Part shown: in pieces, positions 17,601 through 25,141 of the stretch
How positions within the stretch are numbered: the stretch's first letter is position 1
How the letters are laid out: each line of letters opens with the position of its first letter
NCBI GenBank assembly: GCA_014649555.1
Contig: BMTG01000003.1
Coordinates: forward strand, 372,001-436,000
DNA length: 64,000 nt
Source of the DNA: Streptomyces globisporus
GTDB lineage: Bacteria > Actinomycetota > Actinomycetes > Streptomycetales > Streptomycetaceae
Direction: 5' to 3'
The notes under the pieces: generated by a model
Databases searched by the model: none
What the model saw: only the letters and a program-made list of their open reading frames with translations
What the model was told of the DNA's origin: nothing
Translations under genes and position numbers: made by a program

Positions 17601-19082
17601 GTCAAGCCCTTCGCCCAGGAATACAGCCGTTCTCCCGCCGCGGCGGATGACGTCCAGCGCGACGCCGTACAGCGCGATCTAGGCCAACAGATCATCAGCC
17701 TCCAGGACCAGCTACGGCGCCTTCGGGACAAGGAGAGCCGTCTCAAGGAACGACACCGCACGCTCGCCACCGCAGCACAAGACATCAGCGCTCAAGACGT
17801 CGCCGAGTGGACCCCACACTCCCTCGAAGAGGCTTACGACCTCACCGCCCGTGCCGAACACGCCCAGGCGGAGGCCCAGCAGGCCGAACGCGGCGTCGGC
17901 GAGGAGTACAACGCGGCCCGCAGGCGGCAGAGCCAGCACACTCGCGAACTCGACGCCTTCGGTCACGTCCTAGCACGCTTGGATGCCACGATCGAACAGC
18001 TCGGCATTCAACCCGCGGCGGACCCCTACGAAGGCACCGCCGATGCGGCCGAACCCGCCGTACGGCAAGCCACCGCCCGCTACGAAGACGCCCGGAGCAA
18101 GCTCACTAGAACCGAGCGCCGCGTCGAAGACAGCGTGTCCTTGCTCAAGGACCAGGCCGGCGACGTCCGCTTCGAACAACTCGACATCCCTCTGCGAAAC
18201 CAGATCTCGGCTCTCGACCGGCGGCACATCCCCGCCGCCGCCCGAGAGTGGACTACGGCGTTGCACCACGCTGCCGCAGCCCTGACGACCCAGCTCGAAG
18301 GCATGAGCAAGGCGCGCGAGGCCCTTGTGTCCCAGCTCAGCGGCTTCGTCACCGAACTTCTCCAGCAAGTGGACCAAGCAAGCCGGTTCTCCCTCTTCCC
18401 CGACGGTCCCACGCCCTGGGCAGGGCAGCGCTTCCTCACCATCCGCTACAGGAAGCCCGAGCCCTCCGTACTCACCGCCCATATGCGCGCGACCATCGAC
18501 AACCTCGCCGCCAACCCGCGCACCCGCAAGCTCAAAGGCACCGAGGTGGTCATGCGCTGCCTGCACGCAGCCGTTCCCCGCTTCACCGCCGAGGTCATGA
18601 AACCCAACGCCACCCAACGGATCGAACGCGTGCCCGTCGAGAAGATGGGCAAGATCTTCTCCGGTGGCCAGGAACTGACTGGCGCCATCCTGCTCTACTG
18701 CGCCCTCGCCGCGCTGCGTACTTCCCCCGGCCCCCGCAGCCGCACCCGCCACGGCGGACTGCTCCTCCTGGACAATCCCATCGGCCGCGCCAACGCCCCT
18801 TACCTCGTCGACATCCAGACCCAGATGGCGACAGCCCTCGGCATCCAGCTCATCTACACCACCGGCCTGAGCGACGAATCCGTCACGGCCCGATTCCCCG
18901 CCACCATCCAGCTGCGCAACGACGCCGAAGCCCGCACCGGCCTCTCCCGCATCCGCCTCGACGACCGCGTCCGTAACGCCCTCGTCCCCACCCCTCGGAC
19001 CGCCCCGGACACCCACGGGCCCGAAGCAAACGGATACCTCAGCTCCGCACGCCTATACACCAAGGGGGATACGGACCGATGA
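14625..19082 (+). CDS. jetC: Wadjet-like SMC ATPase (JetC-like) with altered Walker A
   Basis: 1485 residues. The N-terminus MYELNRILLRNFGPVDARY is the SMC/SbcC-type start. The Walker A segment reads MLQNGGGKGVLLTG: Lys63 is present, but the next residue, which should be Ser or Thr for Mg binding, is Gly64. Two long coiled-coil stretches (about 250-600 and 780-1250) flank a compact region about 640-760 (ending GGIIVGGGPAALD...AVAVGTG) that fits a hinge. The C-terminal head has the signature FSGGQELTGAILLYCALAAL (1345 onward) and a Walker B LLLLDNPIG with Asp1383. It overlaps jetD by ATGA. The role is that of a DNA-loop-extruding motor that finds small circular DNA. Subtype (I, II or III) is not assigned; TIGR02680-type (II) seems unlikely. 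Confidence 0.85.
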   Translation: MYELNRILLRNFGPVDARYEDVNLDFSGVGPLVETASLMPTSGHVTQRPSPASLVMLQNGGGKGVLLTGITCTTIPLRHHDPEELRSFVVSPAQPSHIVLEWADARTGRLLVTAQILAPEGDGKLKRRFYSFHPGAALSADDLPFHRDSHWLPFDHYCNELSELQSTVESLELQIVDGQEKWEKHQAGLGLEPGLFDVQRKMNATESGAAEAFTTSSAAAFVQWLLEKANDDDKYTSLGSTFETYAGAHDQREKLVKEREFAQTMEEICARVAERYHEHTNQQREAGQAKAGLAALAAGLMRRHQILTAAAQATTGTVNAAYQAHEAAKQELDVANARMAHVRWATCGIELDESAEEQKRVAATTQRLEDRLAGWRSVPVAVRHAAAQEHHGRMQRALSEAEETAAPYVQACDTAAAVLRAGYAAAETQARAVASNLEREISESRSKIQQWRERSDSLHRNAGTAEGEQRQLRRQVQDFEEQLRTARDEGQVQPGESAADAASRMDGEADHHGQLRVEAKKAQDEARSRRTQAYQQLPALQERALDDRRAGEAAEAETDRLRVRAESVRRHPVTAELLELGLEDLQDGDTLTWLANHCAALQSLIERKITALDGALRRTQLQHSADEELLATLDTSDGLLPATKEVRTLCADLCAQGIDAVPGWQWLRDNVPPDDHQRLINDHPDLVGGIIVGGGPAALDQAQRHLEHTRPLPTAAVAVGTGERMLTPVPDTGGRMVPEPTPALHDEQAAALERAEVEARLAASAQALDELGERIGVTRDLGNKITYWLDEIGPVSVEVRLGLLQELRTAAQASQASLEVARASAAQHDDAVTAAEEVYTQQETSHREAAEAAQAMRRLAEAEAKASQARDRITALAEEAQQRQRELEELGEKEETAHSDIARMTQAVEAAVQQAQSHAQARKKVTATPEAEQTQHTKGAPREALTVLQHRYEQAVEDLRSVDIGEDQRQRAKEAEDALRACQDEWAQVPDRVKPFAQEYSRSPAAADDVQRDAVQRDLGQQIISLQDQLRRLRDKESRLKERHRTLATAAQDISAQDVAEWTPHSLEEAYDLTARAEHAQAEAQQAERGVGEEYNAARRRQSQHTRELDAFGHVLARLDATIEQLGIQPAADPYEGTADAAEPAVRQATARYEDARSKLTRTERRVEDSVSLLKDQAGDVRFEQLDIPLRNQISALDRRHIPAAAREWTTALHHAAAALTTQLEGMSKAREALVSQLSGFVTELLQQVDQASRFSLFPDGPTPWAGQRFLTIRYRKPEPSVLTAHMRATIDNLAANPRTRKLKGTEVVMRCLHAAVPRFTAEVMKPNATQRIERVPVEKMGKIFSGGQELTGAILLYCALAALRTSPGPRSRTRHGGLLLLDNPIGRANAPYLVDIQTQMATALGIQLIYTTGLSDESVTARFPATIQLRNDAEARTGLSRIRLDDRVRNALVPTPRTAPDTHGPEANGYLSSARLYTKGDTDR

Positions 19083-20143
19083 CGACGCCCACCCCCGAGC
19101 AGCTGCCTCGCCTCTCACCAGGCGCCGCCCGCCTCAGTGCTGCACTGCACGCTCGCGCCGAGAAGGCCATCGTGCCGCGCGCCATGGTGATGGAAGCCTT
19201 CACCGCGGCCCTCCCCGGCACCGCCCGCGGTGAGGACTCCCGCACCGCATTGGCCACCCTGCTCGAAGAACTCTCCGACGCCGGCACCCTGCGACTCCCG
19301 CACGGCCAGAGGCACAAATGGGACGCAGGCCGTCCCGCCCTGCCCGAGCAGATCCGGTTGCCCGCAGTCGCCCCCCGCAGGCCCGCTTCTTCCGCCACAC
19401 GGCGCTCCTACCGCCCTGAACTCGACTGGGTCCACACGGCGTACCTCACCTCCGCCCACCACGAAGACCTAGCCCTCATCAACCGATGGTTCCGCGACAC
19501 CAGCAATCGTCCTGAACTTCGCGTACCGATCCCCCTGCGCGAACGCTCGTACGAGATCTTTCAGGACGAAAAGCGCCTCGATGGTCTCCTCTCCGGTACG
19601 CTCTTCGCCCCCGGCCGCCTTACCTTGGAACAGCTCGGCACCTTTCGCGAGCCACCGCCCCTCGCCTACCGACTGCTCGGCGACGGAGACACCCTCCTGG
19701 TCGCCGAGAACAGCGACACCTACGCCACACTCCGAGACCTGCTCACCCCGAATCCCGGGCGCACCAGAGCCGTGGCCTTCGGCTCTGGACGAGCCTTCGA
19801 AGCCTCCATCGAAACGGTCAAAGAAATCCATGGAATCCAACGGATCGCCTACTACGGCGACCTGGACGCTGAAGGGCTGTCGATTCCCGCCCGTGCCTCA
19901 GTAACAGCCACGCAGTGCGGGCTGCCCTCGGTCGAACCCGCCTCCGCCTTGTACGACCTCCTCCTGAGCCACGCCTCCGCCCCGGGTCAGATGGTTTCCG
20001 ATGAGCGGGCCCACACGCTTACGGCGTGGCTGCCGCCCAGACTGCGACAGAGGACTCATGAGGTACTGCTGTCGGGCCGCCGCATTGCACAGGAAGCCAC
20101 CAACCGTAACCAGTTGGCCAGCGACGCCACGTGGTGCCCTTGA
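19079..20143 (+). CDS. jetD: Wadjet-like Toprim nuclease subunit (JetD-like)
   Basis: 354 residues; the start overlaps the jetC stop. The second half is a Toprim/topoisomerase VI-like domain: Glu210 in TLLVAENSDTYATLRDLL and the DxD pair Asp261/Asp263 in IAYYGDLDAEGLSIPAR. The first half has a predicted winged-helix (TALATLLEELSDAGTLRLPH) and the RSYEIFQDEKRLDGLLSGTL block seen in DUF3322/DUF2220-type JetD proteins. In Wadjet the JetD dimer cuts plasmid DNA once the SMC motor stalls. All visible catalytic residues are kept, in contrast to the odd ATP site of jetC. Last gene of the operon. Confidence 0.85.
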   Translation: MTTPTPEQLPRLSPGAARLSAALHARAEKAIVPRAMVMEAFTAALPGTARGEDSRTALATLLEELSDAGTLRLPHGQRHKWDAGRPALPEQIRLPAVAPRRPASSATRRSYRPELDWVHTAYLTSAHHEDLALINRWFRDTSNRPELRVPIPLRERSYEIFQDEKRLDGLLSGTLFAPGRLTLEQLGTFREPPPLAYRLLGDGDTLLVAENSDTYATLRDLLTPNPGRTRAVAFGSGRAFEASIETVKEIHGIQRIAYYGDLDAEGLSIPARASVTATQCGLPSVEPASALYDLLLSHASAPGQMVSDERAHTLTAWLPPRLRQRTHEVLLSGRRIAQEATNRNQLASDATWCP

Positions 20144-20347
20144 GTTCATCGGGAGACCGCGAGTATCTCCAGGCAGGCGTCCGCCGGCAGGCGTCCGGGG
20201 CACGGGTGACGCCTCGGCGGGCGAGGCGGCAGCAGCGGGAACGGTGCATTCCCACAGGCCATCGAGCACAAGATCGTCCGAGACGCAACACTACGCCGCC
20301 GCCAAGACCCTGCACCGAACTCATTCTGAAACGATCAGTGAGCGTTT

Positions 20348-20580
20348 TCAGCGCTGCCTCTCCAAGGTGAGGACAGCTTTGGTGATGACGGTCATGCGGT
20401 TGGGGCTGCTGCGCGATCCTCGGAAGATCTGCCAGGACTTCAGCCGTGCCATGCTGCGTTCGACCGGTGCCCTCGCTGCGGCCAGGGATCGTTTGACGGT
20501 GCGCTGAGTGAGGTAGTTGACCGCCCGGTGGCCGTTTCTGGACAGGCCGGAGCTTCCGGCATCGTGCCGACGAGTCCACC
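20348..20580 (-). pseudogene. 3' remnant of an IS5-family transposase
   Basis: The reverse strand encodes about 75 residues ending in a stop at 20348: NYLTQRTVKRSLAAARAPVE, then RSMARLKSWQIFRGSRSSPN and a LERQR end. It contains the last catalytic Glu of the DDE domain but nothing upstream. It is closely similar to the C-terminus of the intact transposase at 24274-25023, including the flanking end CAGTGAGC(G/A)TTTTCAGCG. So it is one end of a related IS of which the rest has been deleted. Bases 20144-20330, between jetD and this remnant, show nothing. Confidence 0.8.
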
Positions 20581-20601
20581 GGCTGCGTAAGGCCGAACCC
20601 T

Positions 20602-21180
20602 TCAGCTGATGACAGGGGAGGCGATGACTACGGTGACGTCAGCGCCCTCGGTGCCGGTGCAGTACGTGTGGGGGACGTCTCCCGCGAAGGCGAGGAGGTC
20701 GCCGGCGCGCAGGTCGGTGAGGGTGTCGGTGAGGCCGGCGGTGAGATGGCCGAAGGCTACGAATAGGTGCTCGATGGTGCCGGTCGCGTGCGGCACGCCG
20801 TCCAGGTGCGTGTCGGGAGGCATCCGCAGCCGCCAGATCTCCAGGCTGTTGCCGCTGCTGATGCGGCGCAGCAGCTCTCGTCCGACCTCCCCGTCCGTCA
20901 GATCGGTGCCGGGGACGAACACCGGGCCCGGGTCGGTGTCGCGGGCGAGGAGATCGGTCAGCGGAATGCGCAGGGCGATCGCGAGGGCGTCGAGGGTGTC
21001 GATGGTCGGGTTGCCCCGCCCGCCCTCCAGCTGTGACAGCGTCGCCTTGCTCAGCCCCGCCCGCCGTGCCAGCTCCGCGCCGCTCATGCCGCGCTGCTCC
21101 CGGCGCCTGCGGATCTGCGCCCCGATCGCGATGGCGGTACTGCTGGCGGGACGGCGGTCGCCGGGTGGCGGTGGTGTCAT
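20602..21180 (-). CDS. XRE-family regulator with C-terminal cupin domain
   Basis: 192 residues from ATG 21180. Residues about 18-75 form a helix-turn-helix (IGAQIRRRREQRGMSGAELA, RRAGLSKATLSQLEGGRGNP). The C-terminal half is a small cupin barrel (HATGTIEHLFVAFGHLTAGL, LRAGDLLAFAGDVPHTY). This is the usual layout of the HipB/PuuR-like regulators in Streptomyces that control amino-acid or metabolite genes. The start overlaps the stop of the decayed alanyl-tRNA editing gene by ATGA, so both once formed one leftward operon. Its target may have been that operon. The gene is intact. Confidence 0.88.
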   Translation of the reverse strand: MTPPPPGDRRPASSTAIAIGAQIRRRREQRGMSGAELARRAGLSKATLSQLEGGRGNPTIDTLDALAIALRIPLTDLLARDTDPGPVFVPGTDLTDGEVGRELLRRISSGNSLEIWRLRMPPDTHLDGVPHATGTIEHLFVAFGHLTAGLTDTLTDLRAGDLLAFAGDVPHTYCTGTEGADVTVVIASPVIS

Positions 21181-21865
21181 GGGAAATCCCGGTGGACGGC
21201 GCTGTAGGAGACGCGGATCCGGCCCTTCTTAACCTTCAGCGTCGGCAGGACGATATCGGCAAGGTCTCCGAGGCTCCGCACGTGGGTCCCCCCCCCCGCA
21301 CGGCGCGGAGTGTAGACCCGCCAGATGCACGATACGGCGTCCCTCGGCGTCGTACTCCCAGGTCACGGGCGCGTCTTCCGCGATGGCCTTGGCGACGTAC
21401 GTCCGCAGCGCCTCGGTCGCTTCCTCCAGGCCCTCCGGGGTGTCGAGGCGTGGGTCGGGCCGTGCCGCGGTGAACTCGATCCGGGCCTGCCCCGGGAAGT
21501 GGGTGTTCGCGGCGTGCGTCCAGCCCTGGGCCCGCCCGGCCGCCTCGATGAGGTGGCCGGCGGTGTGCAGCGCCGCGTACGTCCTGCGCGCGGCCAGGTC
21601 GATGCGGACCTCGACCGACTGTCCGACCGTGAAGTCCGGCAGCGGGAGGTCGCCGGCGGACCGGGTCACGACGAGTCCGGCGTCGTGGTCCCGCGCCGGG
21701 ACGATCTCGTGGCCGTCGACCTATCCGCGGTCAGCGGGCTGTCCCCCGCCCTGCGGATGGAACAGGCAGTACTCGACCGCCACCCACGGCACCCCGTCCC
21801 GCTCACCCGTGGCCGCGACCCCGGGCCTGCGCTTCGCACGTGTCCGCGTAGTACACGGGAACCTG
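21177..21865 (-). pseudogene. Alanyl-tRNA editing protein (AlaX-like), three lesions
   Basis: Reading the reverse strand across frames gives YYADTCEAQAR, then GERDGVPWVAVEYCLFHPQG followed by GGQPADRG. An in-frame TAG follows, then VDGHEIVPARDHDAGLVVTR and onward to AALHTAGHLIEA, and finally HSAPCGGG and THVRSLGDLADIVLP in a shifted frame. These are the HxxxH and CxxxH zinc-site blocks of AlaX proteins, which remove wrongly attached Ser or Gly from tRNA-Ala. Lesions: a one-base shift in a CCCGGGG run near the start, the nonsense codon, and a shift within a run of ten G (C10 on the forward strand, 21288-21297). Start is uncertain (about 21865). Confidence 0.8.
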
Positions 21866-21882
21866 AACAGGGCTCTCAAATG

Positions 21883-21901
21883 AGTGAACTATACGTTCAC
21901 T
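21883..21901. promoter_or_regulatory. Palindromic operator upstream of the DUF4297-like nuclease gene
   Basis: Perfect seven-base arms AGTGAAC/GTTCACT around TATAC, 64 bases before the nuclease start and close to the 5' end of the divergent editing gene. Size and spacing fit a dimeric repressor such as an XRE, TetR or GntR protein. The nearest candidate is the XRE/cupin protein at 20602-21180. Confidence 0.6.
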
Positions 21902-21964
21902 GTAACGAACGCTGAGCATGATCGAGCGGCCGTAGACTTTCCGGTGTTCCGCCAGGGAGGGCAC

Positions 21965-24046
21965 ATGGGCAACAGCGGGGGTGCGGCCACGCACTCGGGC
22001 GTCGACTTTCAGCAGCGCATCGCGGCGTACGCGATGGCCCACATGCTCTGTGGGCTCGAGTTCGCGGCCTTCGGGCGCGCCGCCGCCACCGAGATCACGG
22101 AGCTGCGCTTCGAGACGGCCGACGAGATCGACGACCTGGTCGTCGTCGGCCCGGACAGGCGGCTCTTCGTGCAGGCCAAGAATACGCTGAGCCTGTCCGA
22201 TGCCCCCGGGTCGGAGTTCGGATCCGTCCTCGCCCAGTTCGTCGCGCAGTACGTGTCGGACGACCGGCCCGGCGACGTCTACGTCCTCGCCACCTCGCAG
22301 GGGGCGTCCGGCCGGATCCGCAAGGAACTACGGAAGGTCACCGACGCCGCCCGACTCAACGCGGCCGGCGGACAGAGCCTGCCCCTGACCGCTCCCGAAC
22401 AGGACGTCCTGACGAAGACCCAGGACATCATCCGATCCCACTACCTCGCCCGAACGCGGAAGGACATCACCGAACTCGACCTCCAGCGGATCATGGCGAG
22501 GATCCACGTCAGCGCCCTGGATCTGGCTGAGGGCGGTTCGCAGGAGTCGGCGATCCTCCTCGTCCTCGGCAGCAGGGTCGCAGTCCCCGCCAACCTGCTC
22601 TGGGCCAACATGATCGCCTTCGGCGTGTCGCTCGCACGCGACCGGCACGCCCTCGACGTCGCCGCCGTGCAGGACCGCTTCGGCACGTACCTGGGCCCCT
22701 CGTCCCAGGACCAGCCAACACCCGCCCCCGGTCCGATCACCGCCGAGCTCGTGGCCGATCTGCCCTTCGGGTGGGACGTGGTGCTGGCCAAGTCCCCTTA
22801 TCCCGAGTGCGACTTCATCGTCACCGACATCATGCGCTTCGACGAGGCGGGCGCGAAGCGCCACACGTTCTCGGCGGGTCAGGTGTTGATCGGCGGGCGC
22901 GAGCCGTGGGAGGTGGTCGGACGCTGGTCCACCTGGGCGGGGTGCGACCGGCACATGGAAGCCCACGCCGACGACTACGAGGACAAGAGGGTGGCGGTTC
23001 TCGCCGCCGACCTCCCGCAGGATCCGAACCAGTCGGCCGCCGCCCTGGCCCACGCGGCCCACTGCGCCCGCCTCGCCGCGGCGCACGAGGACCCTTACGC
23101 CTGCCGGCACTGCGGCGACCCGATCTCCGAGGACGGCGCACCGCTCGTCGAGATCGACGAGGAGGGACAGCCGGAGGACGTGGGCCTGGTCCACCAGGCG
23201 TGCCTCACGCCGACCGACCGTGTACTCGGCATGGTCGACGCGGCGATCTTCCGAAATCACCATCGTCTGCGGAACTTCGATTACGCCGGGTGGCTGGCAG
23301 CTCTCCGAGGAGGACAGGGGATGTTCGGAGCTCTCGCGGAGTCCCAGGTCAAGCATAGTCCGATCCTGTGGAAGTCCGCGTACGACGACTTCTCCCTCGG
23401 CAAATGGTGCGTCCGGATGATCCTGGAGGACGGCGGAACCACCTACACCACCGACCGGGGTCAAGTGCCGCGCATGTCCGCGGACAGGGCCGCGCAGGAG
23501 GCCGAGAAAATGAACCGCGCGCTGGCCGAGGCGCGGGAGAAGGGTGACCCCCTCTGCTACACCCCGAGCAAGGCCGAGTGGGGCTCCTACTCGCGCCTGC
23601 TGGCGCAAGGACACGATCCGATTCCCTGCACGAACGCCGAGGTTGTGCCGTACACCCAGGCCATCGGAGAGGCGTACTCCACCTGCGAGCGCTACTACAC
23701 CCCTCTGGCATACCTCGTAGACGCCGAGACGGGGGAGCCCGTGGTTGTCGAGGGCGTGATCTCCCTGCTCACCGACCCGTGGAACCTCGGCTCTTTCCTT
23801 AAAAACTGGGAGCGGGCGGGCATCGAGCTGCCGGAGTTCACCGTGTCGGCGCTCCTGACCGACGAACAGTTCGACCGCTTCGTACGGCTGACCATGACGC
23901 GGGGCCAGGGCGTGATCGTCGACCCCAGACTGGCGCTCGACGGTTCCCTGGTCAGCGGCTTCTGGGTGACCAGTTTCGAGCAGCTGCTGTACGAAGCGGA
24001 GCAGGACCGGGCGACGGCCGAAGGTGCCATGCCCGGGGAGTCGTAA
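21965..24046 (+). CDS. DUF4297-like nuclease with zinc ribbon; candidate defence effector
   Basis: ATG at 21965 has GGAGGG six bases upstream; the longer frame from 21884 crosses the operator and is rejected. 693 residues. The N-terminus has the layout of the Cap4/DUF4297 dsDNA nucleases: GVDFQQRIAAYAMAHMLCG, then DEIDDLVVVGPDRRLFVQAK, giving catalytic Asp and Gln-x-Lys. The middle (about 150-320) is unrecognised. Residues about 380-415 hold a zinc-ribbon-like CRHCGDPISEDGAP with a second pair HQAC. The C-terminal 250 residues are also unrecognised and include TYTTDRGQVPRMSADRAAQE. No sensor ATPase or cyclase is adjacent, so if it is a defence effector it must sense by itself. Confidence 0.62.
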   Translation: MGNSGGAATHSGVDFQQRIAAYAMAHMLCGLEFAAFGRAAATEITELRFETADEIDDLVVVGPDRRLFVQAKNTLSLSDAPGSEFGSVLAQFVAQYVSDDRPGDVYVLATSQGASGRIRKELRKVTDAARLNAAGGQSLPLTAPEQDVLTKTQDIIRSHYLARTRKDITELDLQRIMARIHVSALDLAEGGSQESAILLVLGSRVAVPANLLWANMIAFGVSLARDRHALDVAAVQDRFGTYLGPSSQDQPTPAPGPITAELVADLPFGWDVVLAKSPYPECDFIVTDIMRFDEAGAKRHTFSAGQVLIGGREPWEVVGRWSTWAGCDRHMEAHADDYEDKRVAVLAADLPQDPNQSAAALAHAAHCARLAAAHEDPYACRHCGDPISEDGAPLVEIDEEGQPEDVGLVHQACLTPTDRVLGMVDAAIFRNHHRLRNFDYAGWLAALRGGQGMFGALAESQVKHSPILWKSAYDDFSLGKWCVRMILEDGGTTYTTDRGQVPRMSADRAAQEAEKMNRALAEAREKGDPLCYTPSKAEWGSYSRLLAQGHDPIPCTNAEVVPYTQAIGEAYSTCERYYTPLAYLVDAETGEPVVVEGVISLLTDPWNLGSFLKNWERAGIELPEFTVSALLTDEQFDRFVRLTMTRGQGVIVDPRLALDGSLVSGFWVTSFEQLLYEAEQDRATAEGAMPGES

Positions 24047-24095
24047 AGCTCTGCGGTGGTGCGGCCTCTGCTGGTATCCTCGCGTCGCTACGCAA

Positions 24096-24116
24096 GCCCG
24101 GACTCAAGTGCCGGGC
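24096..24116. terminator. Hairpin terminator after the nuclease gene
   Basis: GCCCGGACT and its complement (with one bulged G) fold into a nine-pair stem 50 bases after the stop of the nuclease gene. Confidence 0.55.
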
Positions 24117-24259
24117 CTGACATGCCGTTTATCGGTCGGCCATGCGCGCGGGTACGCAGCTCGCGGGACACGTTGATGCGCGGTCTTTCACCCCACCCGT
24201 GACGGCGGTACCGATGCGGAGCCGCGTCGTGCCGTCGTGCCGAGACATGAAACGAGATC

Positions 24260-25141
24260 GGCAGTGAGCATTTTCAGCGTTGACGCTCCAGGGTGAGGGT
24301 GGCTGCGGCGATGACAGTCATGAGGTTGGGGCTGCAGCGGGCCCGGCGGAAGATTCGCCAGGACTTTAGCCTCGCGATGTTTCGTTCGACCGGTGCTCGT
24401 GCCGCGGACAGGGCCCGGTTGACCGTCTGCTGGGTCGTGGTGAGTTCGCGGTTCGGGTGCCGTCTGATCGGTGTGGTCGCCCATGGGCCGGCGCCGATGT
24501 AGGCGCCGTCGGCGAGGACGGGGACGCCCTGTCGTTCGCAGATCTGGATGATGCGGTGGGTGCGGGCGGCGGTCAGGTCGTGGGGGCGGCCGGGCAGGGC
24601 GGGTGAGATCCACAGCAGCTTGCCGGCGGGATCGGCCACGACCTGGACGTTCACACCGTGACAGCGGTGCTTCTGGGAGAAGTCCGCCCGGCTGTCGCCG
24701 ACCCGGTCGCACTCGGCGAGCGTCCCGTCGAGCAGGACGTAGTCCGGATCGGCCTCACGCAGGACCCGTAGGAGGCCCGATGCCCGGCCGGACAGGTGCT
24801 GGACGACGGCCTTGACGTAGGCGTGGGCAGTGCCGACGGATATGCCGAAGCCGGCGGCGATCTGCGTGAGCGTGTCGTGCCGGCGAAGGTAGACCAGGCC
24901 CACGAGGGCCCGCTGGTGGGGCGGAAGCTTGCGGCGGCGGTCACCCTCACGGGTGACGATGAGCATGGATACCCACTCGACCAGAGCTTGAGGCAGGTCG
25001 AGTGCGGCAGGATAGAGAGCCAATGAGGCCCCTGCACCGCTGAGTTGAGACGTCGAACACCTCCCTCAACGGCACAGGAGCCTCGTGCGTTGTGAAACCT
25101 CAGCCCGTCACCCGATCAGTGGCCGCTCTGAAAGAGCTCAG
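24260..25141. mobile_element. IS5-family element, first copy
   Basis: Contains one leftward transposase. The left end CAGTGAGCATTTTCAG and the right-end segment CTGAAAGAGCTCAGTG (25129 onward) are imperfect inverted repeats. The right end directly abuts the next IS at 25141/25142, so the second element probably landed at or in the end of this one. No target duplication could be made out. Confidence 0.65.
24274..25023 (-). CDS. IS5-family transposase (DDE_Tnp_4 type)
   Basis: 249 residues, intact. An N-terminal helix-turn-helix ([20 protein letters not shown]) precedes the catalytic domain. The triad is Asp in [12 protein letters not shown], Asp in [12 protein letters not shown] and Glu in [15 protein letters not shown], as in the IS112/IS1647-like transposases of Streptomyces. 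Length is normal for the group. Its C-terminus is nearly the same as that of the fragment at 20348-20580. Confidence 0.9.
   Translation of the reverse strand: MALYPAALDLPQALVEWVSMLIVTREGDRRRKLPPHQRALVGLVYLRRHDTLTQIAAGFGISVGTAHAYVKAVVQHLSGRASGLLRVLREADPDYVLLDGTLAECDRVGDSRADFSQKHRCHGVNVQVVADPAGKLLWISPALPGRPHDLTAARTHRIIQICERQGVPVLADGAYIGAGPWATTPIRRHPNRELTTTQQTVNRALSAARAPVERNIARLKSWRIFRRARCSPNLMTVIAAATLTLERQR

Noticed and set aside
17970-19016. 348-codon reverse frame under jetC
   Set aside because: Antisense of the SMC head domain, Gly/Ala/Val-rich without motifs.
22328-23614. 428-codon reverse frame opposite the DUF4297-like nuclease gene
   Set aside because: Shadow; the forward gene has a strong ribosome site and catalytic motifs.
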